Shown one piece after another: positions 8,671 to 17,230 of a stretch of 64,000 nt of DNA (positions are counted from its first letter, which is position 1; every line of letters starts with the position of its first letter). The notes beneath the pieces are model-generated. The model was not told the origin of the DNA and ran no database searches. It worked only from the letters and a program-made list of their open reading frames with translations. The DNA lies in assembly GCA_016208165.1 (NCBI GenBank), contig JACQYL010000041.1:1-64000 (forward strand), given 5' to 3'. Position numbers and translations under genes: made by a program. Source of the stretch: Deltaproteobacteria bacterium. GTDB taxonomy: Bacteria > Desulfobacterota > Desulfarculia > JACQYL01.

Positions 8671-9266
8671 CCACCTCTCTCAAGAAGTCGGCGGGTAGTC
8701 ACTACATATAGTTGTATTGTACTCGCACCCCCCGCAAATCGTCAAAGAAAAAATGTATTACAAAATCATTTCCTTCTCAAGAAAACCGAACCTATCGAAA
8801 CTATTTGCAATCTTTCAGAGTAAAAACATGAGATTTTGATCCACGCAATTCACTTATTAGAGGATATCAAAAATGTATGAACGTTTTTAGGACATTTCTG
8901 CTTACAACTTATTCTGCTAAAATAAGAAAAGCTCCAACAGCGTTGAAGAGGTTATCCTATACCCCTGCTGACTAAACACGAGGATGGTGGTTTCCGGCAA
9001 AGGCCAAGCGGATTTTATTGAAGATAAAAAAAACCGTAAACCCGCAAGCTGGCTCGGCAGCTACGCCTAGCCCAAACGGAGCGTTGAGGCCGAGAGACTC
9101 CGGAGATGAATCGAATCCGGGCTCATTGACCCGCGGGACAAAATGTCCAACCCTACCTTGACGCACTGGACATAGGGGCGGATATCGAGGGCTTCATCCT
9201 TGATGATGGACTGCGAAAGAGTCCGGGCAGCCTTTCCGGCGCTCGTTAGTAAACCGAAGATGCGCA
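8671..9266. other. AT-rich intergenic region between cassettes B1 and A2
   Basis: About 600 bases with no convincing gene. The part next to the riboswitch (8700-8950) is clearly AT-richer than its surroundings and should contain the promoter for cassette B1. Nothing recognisable in 8950-9266. Confidence 0.5.
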
Positions 9267-9299
9267 CAAAAAAAGGCAGGACCACGATGGCCCTGCCTT
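9267..9299 (-). terminator. Intrinsic terminator of cassette A2
   Basis: AAGGCAGG (9273-9280) pairs with CCTGCCTT (9292-9299); the minus-strand tail is a run of T (A-run 9268-9274). Equivalent to the other cassette terminators. Confidence 0.8.
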
Positions 9300-9323
9300 C
9301 CACCTTAAGCTCTTTGTGAAAAC

Positions 9324-9941
9324 TCACATTCTGAACCTCTTGCGGAATCCCACCAGTCCCACCAGCCCCGCGCCCAGCAGCCAAACGGCTCCTGGAATGG
9401 GAACCACGCACTTGGTGGCCAGAGCTACGACATACTCCGGCAGGCAGTCCCCGGTGGCGCAATTCGTCATCCCTACCGGTTGATTGGAGACGAAGTCAAT
9501 AAATATCTTTTCAAAGCACGGATTCGGCTCCAGCTCAAAACTCCAAATGTAATAAAACTTCCCATATTCGTCCGAAAATCCGTAATCCAGCAATTCACCC
9601 ACATCGTTGTCGAAGCTACTCACAGCATACAGAGTGGGTGATGGCAGCGGCACCGAAATCGCAAGCAACACCCAACCGATCTTGAGAGGATTTAAGTTAT
9701 CGTAGTTGGCCGCCTCGATCTTGAAACCCGGCCCATTCGCCCACCAGGACATGTTCGGTTTAATCAGCGAATCCTCCGGGTTCGTACCCCAGTTGCTGGG
9801 ATTTCCCACCTTGTTGTTCCAGATCGCCCAGAGGGTAAGATCGCTGTCCTTCCAGTCCGGCCACGGAATGGCGTTGGCATATACCAGCGCCGGCACTAGA
9901 AAGACACAAAGAAACGTCAGTAATACGAGCCTCCTTTTCAC
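9324..9941 (-). CDS. Exported protein A2 with VPxPxxxWL C-terminal sorting signal
   Basis: 205 residues from GTG 9941 (GGGAG about 8 bases upstream). This start gives (M)KRRLVLLTFLCVFLVPALVYA, aligned with the A1 signal peptide, whereas the longer frame to 9989 adds an unrelated extension running into the riboswitch. The mature domain shares with A1 the DW...LTLWAIW start, the LEPNPCFEKIFIDF block and CVVPIPGAVWLLGAGLVGL with a basic end. Function unknown; likely a surface or matrix component anchored through an exosortase. Confidence 0.85.
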   Translation of the reverse strand: MKRRLVLLTFLCVFLVPALVYANAIPWPDWKDSDLTLWAIWNNKVGNPSNWGTNPEDSLIKPNMSWWANGPGFKIEAANYDNLNPLKIGWVLLAISVPLPSPTLYAVSSFDNDVGELLDYGFSDEYGKFYYIWSFELEPNPCFEKIFIDFVSNQPVGMTNCATGDCLPEYVVALATKCVVPIPGAVWLLGAGLVGLVGFRKRFRM

Positions 9942-9967
9942 TCTTCGCTCTCCCTTGTAACAGGCAT

Positions 9968-10067
9968 AAAAAAACCGCGTTACCCCCACTCAGGCAACCC
10001 GGCCATCTCCCTTGAGATCCGTGGCTTTCCGCACCCGCCTCACGACGGGGAAGGCTTTATCTGGACC
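9968..10067 (-). ncRNA. GEMM-I riboswitch with overlapping terminator, copy 3
   Basis: Minus-strand blocks CCAGATAAAGCC, a CCCCGTC/GGCGGG hairpin, GTGCGGAAAGCCACGGATCTC and GGCCGGGTTGCC. The last block (9993-10002) pairs, with one mismatch, to GGTAACGCGG (9975-9984) followed by seven T. Same ON-type layout as the other copies. Confidence 0.88.
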
Positions 10068-10237
10068 CTCAAATTTTCAAACATCTAAAAAATATTCTAT
10101 TCGCTACTTCGCCGGTCGTCAACAAAAAACGCAATACAAAACGGTTTACCCGCAGAAAATACGCCGTTTTGGCCTGTTTTCGTGATCTTACTTTGGAACA
10201 CACGAACGATCCTTGGACCAAGGCTTCTTCGTCATTC

Positions 10238-10268
10238 TGAAAAAGGGGCAGGACCCGAGGGTCCTGCC
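10238..10268 (-). terminator. Intrinsic terminator of cassette B2
   Basis: GGCAGGACC (10247-10255) pairs with GGTCCTGCC (10260-10268); minus-strand tail TTTTTC. Confidence 0.85.
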
Positions 10269-10294
10269 TTTTTGAGGCGTGTCGGTTAGGTTTA

Positions 10295-10897
10295 CTATTG
10301 AGACTTTTTCCTTCGGAATCCGACCAATGCCGCCAAACCGGACCCGAGGAGCCATAGCGCGCCGGGGATCGGCACGGCCTCGCACTCTTTCAGCTTGAAG
10401 GTCACGTCGAAGTAGCCCGTCTCAGTCCAACCAAAGTTGGCCTCACCGGGGCTGATCACTGCCAGCAGCTCATAATTGAACGCTCCGTCCGTAAAGGAGA
10501 ACAGGGTGGGATTGTCGAGATCCACTGCCCACCGCCGGCCGAACGGATTCAGTGAAAAGTATCCCACTGATTCCCCCGAGACAATCTGGCCGGCCGACGA
10601 AGGTAATGAGAAATTGAATGTCAGGGTCAGAGGTATCCACGCAAAGTCATCTTCCAGATTTAACGCGCTCTCGGTGTTATAGAGATAGAACAGGTCGTCG
10701 AAGTGCACGGAGTCATACCCACATTCGGGGCAGTCGAGGTTGAAGTTCACCGGGGCCCTGTAGTTCAGCCCTCCCCCGAGAACCAACCCGGGGTCCGACG
10801 AGCCTACTGTGAGGCTGTCCAGTTGAAAGGTGACGGCGTGAGCCGGCAGGCTCATCGCCAGTAAAGCAAGAAACGCCAAAACAACCACGCGCTTCAT
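10295..10897 (-). CDS. Exported protein B2 with VPxPxxxWL C-terminal sorting signal
   Basis: 200 residues from ATG 10897, preceded by GGAGGGCGGA. Signal peptide MKRVVVLAFLALLAMSLPAHA, the same secreted domain as B1 (VTFQLDSLTVGSSDPGLVLG), and tail VPIPGALWLLGSGLAALVGF plus RRKK. Differences from B1 are scattered substitutions, as expected for a duplication under protein-level constraint. Same predicted surface location and riboswitch control. Confidence 0.85.
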   Translation of the reverse strand: MKRVVVLAFLALLAMSLPAHAVTFQLDSLTVGSSDPGLVLGGGLNYRAPVNFNLDCPECGYDSVHFDDLFYLYNTESALNLEDDFAWIPLTLTFNFSLPSSAGQIVSGESVGYFSLNPFGRRWAVDLDNPTLFSFTDGAFNYELLAVISPGEANFGWTETGYFDVTFKLKECEAVPIPGALWLLGSGLAALVGFRRKKSQ

Positions 10898-10949
10898 TCC
10901 GCCCTCCTTGGTTTTGAAACGTAAGTGAACGCGCCGAGGCCCCGGCGGG

Positions 10950-11050
10950 AAAAAGCCGGCCTACCTCTCCCTCCAGGCAACCCGGCCGTCTCTATTGAGA
11001 TCCGTGGCTTTCCGCACCCGCCTCACGACGGGATCGGCTTTATCTGCCTC
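10950..11050 (-). ncRNA. GEMM-I riboswitch with overlapping terminator, copy 4
   Basis: Minus-strand blocks GCAGATAAAGCC, a CCCGTC/GGCGGG hairpin, GTGCGGAAAGCCACGGATCTC and GGCCGGGTTGCC. The last block pairs with AGGTAGGCCGGC (10955-10966, minus-strand reading) with wobble pairs and one mismatch, followed by five T. Upstream (11050-11110) the DNA turns AT-rich, consistent with a promoter. Confidence 0.87.
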
Positions 11051-11527
11051 CTAGTACTCCTTAGTACCCACTAAGTGCTTATAGTATATTTTACTTGTTC
11101 CCCCCATAATTCGTCAATGAAAAAGGAATTTTAAGAAACTGTTTCTTGCTTTTTGAAACAGAACTTGTTGAACCCATTCGTAATCTTTTGTACTAGCATA
11201 CGAAATCCATATTAATACGAAGAGACATCGAATCAAGCTAGGGAATATACTAGCTGTTGTAAGAAATATACTATGCCTTCTAGGAAATGTCTGCCCGACA
11301 CCTGTTCTCTGCAAAAAGATGAAAACTATAAAAAAGCAAAGCAACTTAATCTGTACCTATCGATAGGAAACAAGAATTCAATGAAAAAAAGCGCAGCCAA
11401 GACCATTTACAGACCGGTACCAGCCGGCGTTCGTTTGCGTAGTTCCAATTTCTTTCTACCCCTTTCAGAGTTCCACCTGTCCAAACGCGACGGTTGACAT
11501 TCTTTCCCGCATGAGGCAGACTGAATT
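11051..11527. other. Intergenic region between divergent cassette B2 and the TetR gene
   Basis: About 475 bases, AT-rich, no convincing gene. It must contain the promoters of cassette B2 (leftward) and of the TetR-family regulator (rightward). Confidence 0.5.
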
Positions 11528-11545
11528 CTACCAATCGTATGGTAG
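11528..11545. promoter_or_regulatory. Candidate TetR operator, CTACCA-N6-TGGTAG
   Basis: Perfect 6-bp inverted repeat with a 6-bp spacer immediately before ATG 11551 of the TetR-family gene, covering an upstream in-frame ATG at 11539. Position and symmetry suggest autorepression. Confidence 0.5.
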
Positions 11546-11550
11546 GTTCA

Positions 11551-12210
11551 ATGAAAACTGAAGCCTCGAAAAGCCGTAACGTGACTCGCCGGCAACTGCT
11601 CGATGTTTCCGCCAGGCTCTTTCATTGGAAGGGATTCCGCGGAACGTCCATGCAGGACATCGCTTCCGATTTGGGTATCAAGAAAGGCTCGATCTACTAT
11701 TACATCTCCTCCAAAGACGAGCTCCTCCTGGATATAGCCCGCGCCGCCATGAAACTGCTCATCGATGCCGGGGAAAAGGCCGCGTTCTCGACCCTCCCCC
11801 CCGAAGAAAAGCTGCGGGAATTGATTCGATCCCATGTGCGCCTGACCTGCGAGCATCCGGATCTGTTCGCGGTCACCCTTCACGATCTGACTCCCGCAAA
11901 CGCGTCTTCCTTTTGGAATGAAGCGGTCAAACTAAGGGACCGATACGAATCCCTGCTGCGTGGCATTATCAGAGCCGGTAAGCAGACCGGCGCTTTCAGA
12001 GAGGTCGATGAGAAACTCGCCGGCTTTGCTCTCCTCGGAATGATCAACTGGCTGATACGATGGTACGATCCCGGAGGTCCTCGCTCCCCGGACATCATCG
12101 CCGATCTCTGGTCCGATCTATTCTTGAATGGGCTGGGGGCGCCCCAACCGGACGAAGAACCACTTGAGAAGGAGTCCGAGGGCCGCATTCGCGCCGCTCG
12201 GGACAAGTGA
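11551..12210 (+). CDS. TetR/AcrR-family transcriptional regulator
   Basis: 220 residues from ATG 11551 (ATG 11539 adds four residues). The N-terminal helix-turn-helix is typical: RRQLLDVSARLFHWKGFRGT, then MQDIASDLGIKKGSIYYYISSKDELL. The C-terminal ligand domain is of the TetR_C kind seen in regulators of acyl-CoA degradation. It precedes an enoyl-CoA hydratase and a 3-hydroxyacyl-CoA dehydrogenase in the same direction, so a repressor sensing an acyl-CoA or acid is a reasonable inference. A palindrome at its start suggests autoregulation. Confidence 0.85.
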   Translation: MKTEASKSRNVTRRQLLDVSARLFHWKGFRGTSMQDIASDLGIKKGSIYYYISSKDELLLDIARAAMKLLIDAGEKAAFSTLPPEEKLRELIRSHVRLTCEHPDLFAVTLHDLTPANASSFWNEAVKLRDRYESLLRGIIRAGKQTGAFREVDEKLAGFALLGMINWLIRWYDPGGPRSPDIIADLWSDLFLNGLGAPQPDEEPLEKESEGRIRAARDK

Positions 12211-12357
12211 CCGGCCGACCGGGCCCAGACATCGGATCGGAAACAGAGGAAAACGGTGCTCCACAGGTATTATCTAACGATCGGTTGGTCAACGCCCTCC
12301 TGGAATCGTGACCAGGGCACTGCAAATCCATAGCGCAACCAAAGGAGGCACAATCAG

Positions 12358-13143
12358 ATGAGTGATTCGGTTTTATGTGAACGCAAAGAGGGTGTGGCAT
12401 GGATTACGTTGAACCGTCCGGACGCCTATAACGCCATCACCGTGGAATTCATGCAAAGATTGATCGGCTGCCTGGACGCAGCCGAAGCAGACGCGGACAT
12501 AGGAGTTGTGGTGATCACGGGCGCCGGGAAAGCCTGGTGCGCCTGAGGCGATCTGGGTGAACTGGGCGGGTTAGGAAATTCATCGATTAACCAGCGCAGG
12601 CGCTTTCTGGTGGTTTTCAGAAGTATGATCGAAACCGTGCGCCGCCTTTCCAAACCCGTCATCGCGGCGGTCAACGGCTATTGCATCGGAGGCGGGAATG
12701 AACTGCACGTAGCCTGCGACCTCAGCATCGCCTCTGAAAAGGCCAAATTCGGGCAGGCGGGCCCCCGGGTCGGATCCATACCGGTGATGGGAGCCACTCA
12801 GGTTATGCCCATGCTGGTTGGAGAGAAACGCGCCAAGGAAATCATTTTCCTATGCCGCACCTATACGGCGGAGCAGGCTGAAAAGATGGGCTGGATCAAC
12901 AAGGTAGTACCGCACGAGCAACTGCTGCCCGAAACGGAGCAGTGGTGCCTGGAGCTTTTGGCCATGAGTCCGACCTCGTTGGCCGTTTCCAAAAAAAGCA
13001 TCAATTTCTATTCCAACCTCGCCGTCCAGAATATGGAAGCGAATATCGAGGGCCTCGCCCTGTATTGGGGTACCGAAGAATCAAAAGAAGGCTTTGCAGC
13101 GTTCAAAGAAAAACGGAAAGCCGAATTCAAGAAGTACCTCTGA
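12358..13143 (+). pseudogene. Enoyl-CoA hydratase/isomerase-family gene with an in-frame TGA
   Basis: One reading frame of 262 codons interrupted only by TGA at 12544-12546. The frame begins at ATG 12358 after AAAGGAGG. Before the TGA: ERKEGVAWITLNRPDAYNAI and VVVITGAGKAWCA; after it: GDLGEL, then SKPVIAAVNGYCIGGGNEL with the second oxyanion loop, down to KAEFKKYL. The TGA stands where the family has Gly in the CAGGD loop next to the first oxyanion-hole residue, one transversion from GGA. Either a nonsense mutation, a sequence error, or recoding as selenocysteine. The downstream bases form only a weak 3-4 bp stem, so recoding is not supported by structure. The C-terminal piece could be translated from ATG 12610 but would lack half the active site. 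Confidence 0.7.
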
Positions 13144-13258
13144 CACGGCTCGAAAGCCGGAACGGCGCTTTACGGACAAGCCGCTTTTCCGGACCACCGC
13201 GAGAGGAACTTCCGGCCGGACGCTGCGCGCGGCCGAACGAACAGGCAAAGGAGAAGGC

Positions 13259-14113
13259 ATGGAACTGAAAAACGTTTGTGTGGTGGGCATGGGAACCATG
13301 GGCAGCCAGATCGGAATCGTCTGCGCCAGGGCGGGTTTCAACACCACCATGGTGGACGTATCTAAGGAACAAGTCGAAAACGGCCTCAAAAATATACGAT
13401 CTTTTCTCGGCGGCCAGGTGAAGAAACAAAAACTGGATCAGGATTCCATGGACCAGATCCTCAAGAGGATCACAGCGGGTACGGATCTTCGCGAGGCCGT
13501 CGTGGAAGCGAATATCGTCATTGAGGCGGTATTCGAAGACGTGAATATGAAAAAGGACATCTTCAAAAAAATAGACGGGGACAGTCCCAGGGATACCGTG
13601 GTCGCGAGCAATACATCCACCCTCTGGATCGCCGAACTGGCCGCCTCCACGTCGCGCCCCGAAGCCTTCATCGGAACGCACTTCCTGATACCTGCTGCTT
13701 TGACTCCCCTCGTGGAGGTGGTGCGGGGACCTGAAACGTCGGATGAAACGTGCAACAAAGTCATCGGGTTTCTCGAAACGTGCGGCAAGCAGACCGTGAT
13801 TGTTGCGGATTCCCCCGGTTTCGTGATCAATCGGTTGTATCTCCCCATGGTCAATGAGGCCTTCTTCGCTTTGGAGACGAATCTGGCCACGCCCGAGGAG
13901 ATCGACAGAAGCTGCACCAAAGGTCTGGGTTTTCCTCTCGGCCCGCTGGCTGCCGCCGACGCCTTCGGCCTCGATATACTTCTGGCGTGTCTGAACACGC
14001 TGCATAGAGAGTTGGGAGACAAGTACCGGCCCTGTCCCCTGCTCGTGAAGCTGGTGAAGGCAGGCCGCCTGGGCAGAAAGACGGGTAAAGGAGTCTACGA
14101 CTATCGAGGGTAA
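13259..14113 (+). CDS. 3-hydroxyacyl-CoA dehydrogenase
   Basis: 284 residues from ATG 13259 (AAAGGAGAAGGC upstream). NAD-binding Rossmann motif [12 protein letters not shown], then acidic [40 protein letters not shown] and [17 protein letters not shown], where the family usually has a catalytic His in HFF/HFMNP; here the H is kept in GTHF. C-terminal dimerisation domain with [15 protein letters not shown] and DAFGLDILL. Converts 3-hydroxyacyl-CoA to 3-oxoacyl-CoA. It follows the interrupted hydratase by 115 bases and probably shares its transcript, making a short beta-oxidation-type module under the upstream TetR protein. Confidence 0.9.
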   Translation: MELKNVCVVGMGTMGSQIGIVCARAGFNTTMVDVSKEQVENGLKNIRSFLGGQVKKQKLDQDSMDQILKRITAGTDLREAVVEANIVIEAVFEDVNMKKDIFKKIDGDSPRDTVVASNTSTLWIAELAASTSRPEAFIGTHFLIPAALTPLVEVVRGPETSDETCNKVIGFLETCGKQTVIVADSPGFVINRLYLPMVNEAFFALETNLATPEEIDRSCTKGLGFPLGPLAAADAFGLDILLACLNTLHRELGDKYRPCPLLVKLVKAGRLGRKTGKGVYDYRG

Positions 14114-14318
14114 GACCTGTTCCGCCAAGTCCGGGTAAACGGAAGGCCGGCCGTCGAATGAGGCTCCGGCTCTTTTCGGCTAAGGTCTTCAACGATTTCA
14201 GCGTCGGGGCTTCGTCCCGCGCGATCGAAAAGAACCGACGGGACGGTTCCGGGCAGCCGAAACATCCATGCGCATCCAACACCGGTTTCGAGGACCTCGC
14301 AGTATCGGGGTTCTCGAA

Positions 14319-16430
14319 CTATTTCCGATCCAGCAGGGCTCTGACCGCCTCGGCCACCTCCCGAGCAACCAGAGGCTTCATCAGAAACCGTCGGATCCCC
14401 AGCTCCGTCGCCTTTTCCTCCGACATGCCTTCGCTGTACCCGGTGCAGATGATGATAGGGATGTCCGGTCGGATCTGAAGCATTGACTTTGCCAATTCCG
14501 TGCCCGTAATCTGGGGCATGGTCATGTCCGTGATGACGATGTCGAAATCCCCCGGCCGGTCCCTGAACAGATCCAATGCCTCCCTGCTCGATGTCAGAAC
14601 CGAAACCCGATACCCCTGACGCTCCAGTGTCTCTCCCGCCACCGCCGCAAGGGCCTCCTCGTCGTCCACAAAAAGGATGTGTTCCGTGCCCTTCGGAATC
14701 GACCCGATCCCCACCGGTATTTCTTTCGCAACGCTCTCTTCCACCAGAGGCAGGTAGACACTGAACGTCGAGCCTATTCCGGGCGAGCTGTGTACGGTGA
14801 TCGCTCCGTCATGACTCTTTACAATGCCGTGAACCACGGCCAAACCCATGCCGGTACCCTCACCCGATTCCTTTGTTGTAAAGAAAGGTTCGAAGATGCG
14901 ATGGAGGGTCTCTTCGCTCATTCCCTCGCCGTTATCGAATACATTGAGCCTGCAATACAATCCACGTTTGAGCTCGATATGCTTGGCGGGCGCTTTCCCA
15001 TCAACGGCGACCCGATCGAGCCGAACACCCAGCACCCCCCCTTTCTTCCTCATCGCATGGGCGGCATTGGTGCACAAATTCAACAGCAACTGGTGTACTT
15101 GCGTCGGGTCAGCCAGTACAGTACCTGCATTCGCTTCCAGTTTTTGATGGATTTTAATGGTAGTCGGAATCGAGGCTCTCAACAACTTCATCGTTTCTTC
15201 GACGATGGATCCCACTTGAAGGGGCTTTCTCTCCGGATCGGTTCTTCGGCTGAAGCTCAAGATCCGGTATGTCAGTTCTTTTGCGCGATGAGCGGACTTG
15301 AGCACTTGCTCCAGGTCTCCTCTGGCGGATAGTCCGTCGGGGATCTCATCCAGTGCAAGCTCGACGTAGCCGATGATCGCCCCGAGGATATTGTTGAAAT
15401 CGTGTGCAATGCCTCCCGCCAGCGTACCAATGGCCTCCATTTTCTGCGACTGCCGAAGTTGGGACTCGAGTCGGGCCTTCTCCGCCTCGGACCGCCGTCG
15501 CTCGGAAATGTCGCGAGTAATCCCGTGAATCCCGGCGAATCGTCCGTTCTTGTCCCGAAACGGTCTGGTTGTCACCTCGCCCCAAATCCTGGAACCGTCC
15601 TTGCGATTGTGTTCCAGTTCCCATCGCTCGGAATCATTCGCCCTATGCCCGGCCTTCTCGTTACGGATTCTCCGTTTGTAGGCAGTCCTCACAATTCGCG
15701 CCGAAGAGGGGGAGAAGATGCCGTCCAGATTCATTTTCATCATCTCTTCCGCCGAGTATCCCGTCAGACCTTCGACAGTGGGGCTCACATACGCAAAGCG
15801 AAAATCGGGACCTAATGTAAAGATGACATCACCTGAGTTCTCTACGAGCAGCCTGTACTTCTCTTCACTTTCCGCCAGCTTGTCGAGAGTTCTGCTATTA
15901 TGAAAGGAAAGGGCCGCGATATCGGAAAACGCCATTGCAATCTCGGCATCCAGTTCCGAAAACCCCGTTTCTTTATTGGCAAGTCCAATCACACCTACGG
16001 TCTTTCTATGGACGTTCATGGGACAAAACATCATATTTTGAATGCTCACAGGCTGTCCGTGCTCTCTCCCCATGAACATGCTGCCGAGAAAGACGTTGCT
16101 GTACGTCACCTGAGCAGTCCAGTATGCTTTATCCCGTAAACGAACGATAGGCGCGGTCATTTCGGGTTCAACCGAATCGAAGCTTCCGCCATATGTCAAA
16201 AACAAACGTTCCAACTCGTGTTCGTCGTCACCTGAGACCTCAACATAGGCGACAGTCGCACCAATCGATTTCGTACACAAACCCAAAATCGTGCGCACTG
16301 CAGTCTCGAACTTCCGCTCCTGCAAAACGGTTCTGGACGCGGTCAGCAAGCATCGATACAGTTCGTTGGATGCCTTCAGGCCTTCACCCGATCGAATCCG
16401 CCCTGCAATATCTAGAACATGATCCAACAC
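14319..16430 (-). CDS. GAF-PAS hybrid histidine kinase with C-terminal receiver
   Basis: About 703 residues from GTG 16430 (GAGGGA upstream); the frame extends to TTG 16550, and the start is uncertain. No membrane segment, so a cytoplasmic sensor. Domains: GAF-like about 30-165, PAS about 175-300 (RLLVENSGDVIFTL, GYSAEEMM), HisKA with AGGIAHDFNNIL, HATPase (DNGEGM, GTGMGLAVVHGI), then a receiver (HILFVDDEEAL, phospho-acceptor in DIVITDMTMP). This is the soluble hybrid kinase type abundant in Desulfobacterota. No output partner is adjacent; it is convergent with the dehydrogenase gene. Confidence 0.88.
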   Translation of the reverse strand: MLDHVLDIAGRIRSGEGLKASNELYRCLLTASRTVLQERKFETAVRTILGLCTKSIGATVAYVEVSGDDEHELERLFLTYGGSFDSVEPEMTAPIVRLRDKAYWTAQVTYSNVFLGSMFMGREHGQPVSIQNMMFCPMNVHRKTVGVIGLANKETGFSELDAEIAMAFSDIAALSFHNSRTLDKLAESEEKYRLLVENSGDVIFTLGPDFRFAYVSPTVEGLTGYSAEEMMKMNLDGIFSPSSARIVRTAYKRRIRNEKAGHRANDSERWELEHNRKDGSRIWGEVTTRPFRDKNGRFAGIHGITRDISERRRSEAEKARLESQLRQSQKMEAIGTLAGGIAHDFNNILGAIIGYVELALDEIPDGLSARGDLEQVLKSAHRAKELTYRILSFSRRTDPERKPLQVGSIVEETMKLLRASIPTTIKIHQKLEANAGTVLADPTQVHQLLLNLCTNAAHAMRKKGGVLGVRLDRVAVDGKAPAKHIELKRGLYCRLNVFDNGEGMSEETLHRIFEPFFTTKESGEGTGMGLAVVHGIVKSHDGAITVHSSPGIGSTFSVYLPLVEESVAKEIPVGIGSIPKGTEHILFVDDEEALAAVAGETLERQGYRVSVLTSSREALDLFRDRPGDFDIVITDMTMPQITGTELAKSMLQIRPDIPIIICTGYSEGMSEEKATELGIRRFLMKPLVAREVAEAVRALLDRK

Positions 16431-16550
16431 AAATCCCTCTTTCTCGAAATTGGCAGCTCCGTGCTCGAATGAGACCAAACGGAACCGTGTCTGTATTCTA
16501 AGAATGGAGTTTGGGAGTCCTCCCCCCAAATAAACCCGGTTTTGCTGCAA

Positions 16551-17230
16551 ATCGTATCAAGGGGCTTATCCGGACCGGCGGCGGTCCAATCCCCCGGCAT
16601 CGGCGCCCTCTTTCGGCTCGAAGCGTCGGATCGCTCCGGGTCCGTTATTGAACGATTCAAGGTCATTTCGATTGCTTGCGAAACTTGGTCGTTTTTTTGC
16701 GGACAGTCCCCCTGCGTATGAAAAAAGCCGCGCAGTCCTGCCTATTGTTTTCGTTGAGCGCCGGCGGACAGGAATCTTTTTCCTGTTTACAGCAAATAGC
16801 AAGATGCGTACCAAAACATAAGTATATGATTTTTTACGAATAATTTCAGCGGCCCTCGACCCATTGTACTGAAATTGAGCAGTCGAACCCTCGCCGCTGT
16901 TCAGAAATCTGGCAGTTCCTAGTCTTTGAGATAACCCCGGCGCACCAAAGCTGAATTGCGCCGCAACCGCTTTTTTGAGGGTGATCCGCATTCGTCAAGG
17001 AGGATATGTATTCGGAGGAGGTGTGTCTGTATTCCCCGAGGCGCCTGCGGCACAGGCCATAGGATGGTTGGAGGCCCTCGGCTTGGTCAGAGTTTGGGCG
17101 GGCGCGACGATGTCCGTGACGGATAGGTCGGAATGGTGTATACGTACTGATTACGCCGGAAATTCAATAATCCTACCCCGTGTCGCGGATCTGAAATCCT
17201 ATATAGAGAACAGGCATTGAGTAGAGCGAA
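16551..17230. other. Intergenic region between divergent kinase genes
   Basis: About 680 bases. A frame at 16975-17220 and a minute frame at 17006 behind AAGGAGG exist, but neither resembles a known protein and codon use looks random, so neither is called. Promoters for both flanking kinases should lie here. Confidence 0.4.

Noticed and set aside
12544-12590. SECIS element after the TGA in the hydratase gene
   Set aside because: Only a 3-4 bp stem (AAC/GTT) is possible, far weaker than the hairpins in the selenopeptide gene.
16975-17220. 81-codon frame and an 18-codon frame at 17006 with AAGGAGG upstream
   Set aside because: No recognisable protein features; composition like intergenic DNA; the purine-rich string can arise by chance.
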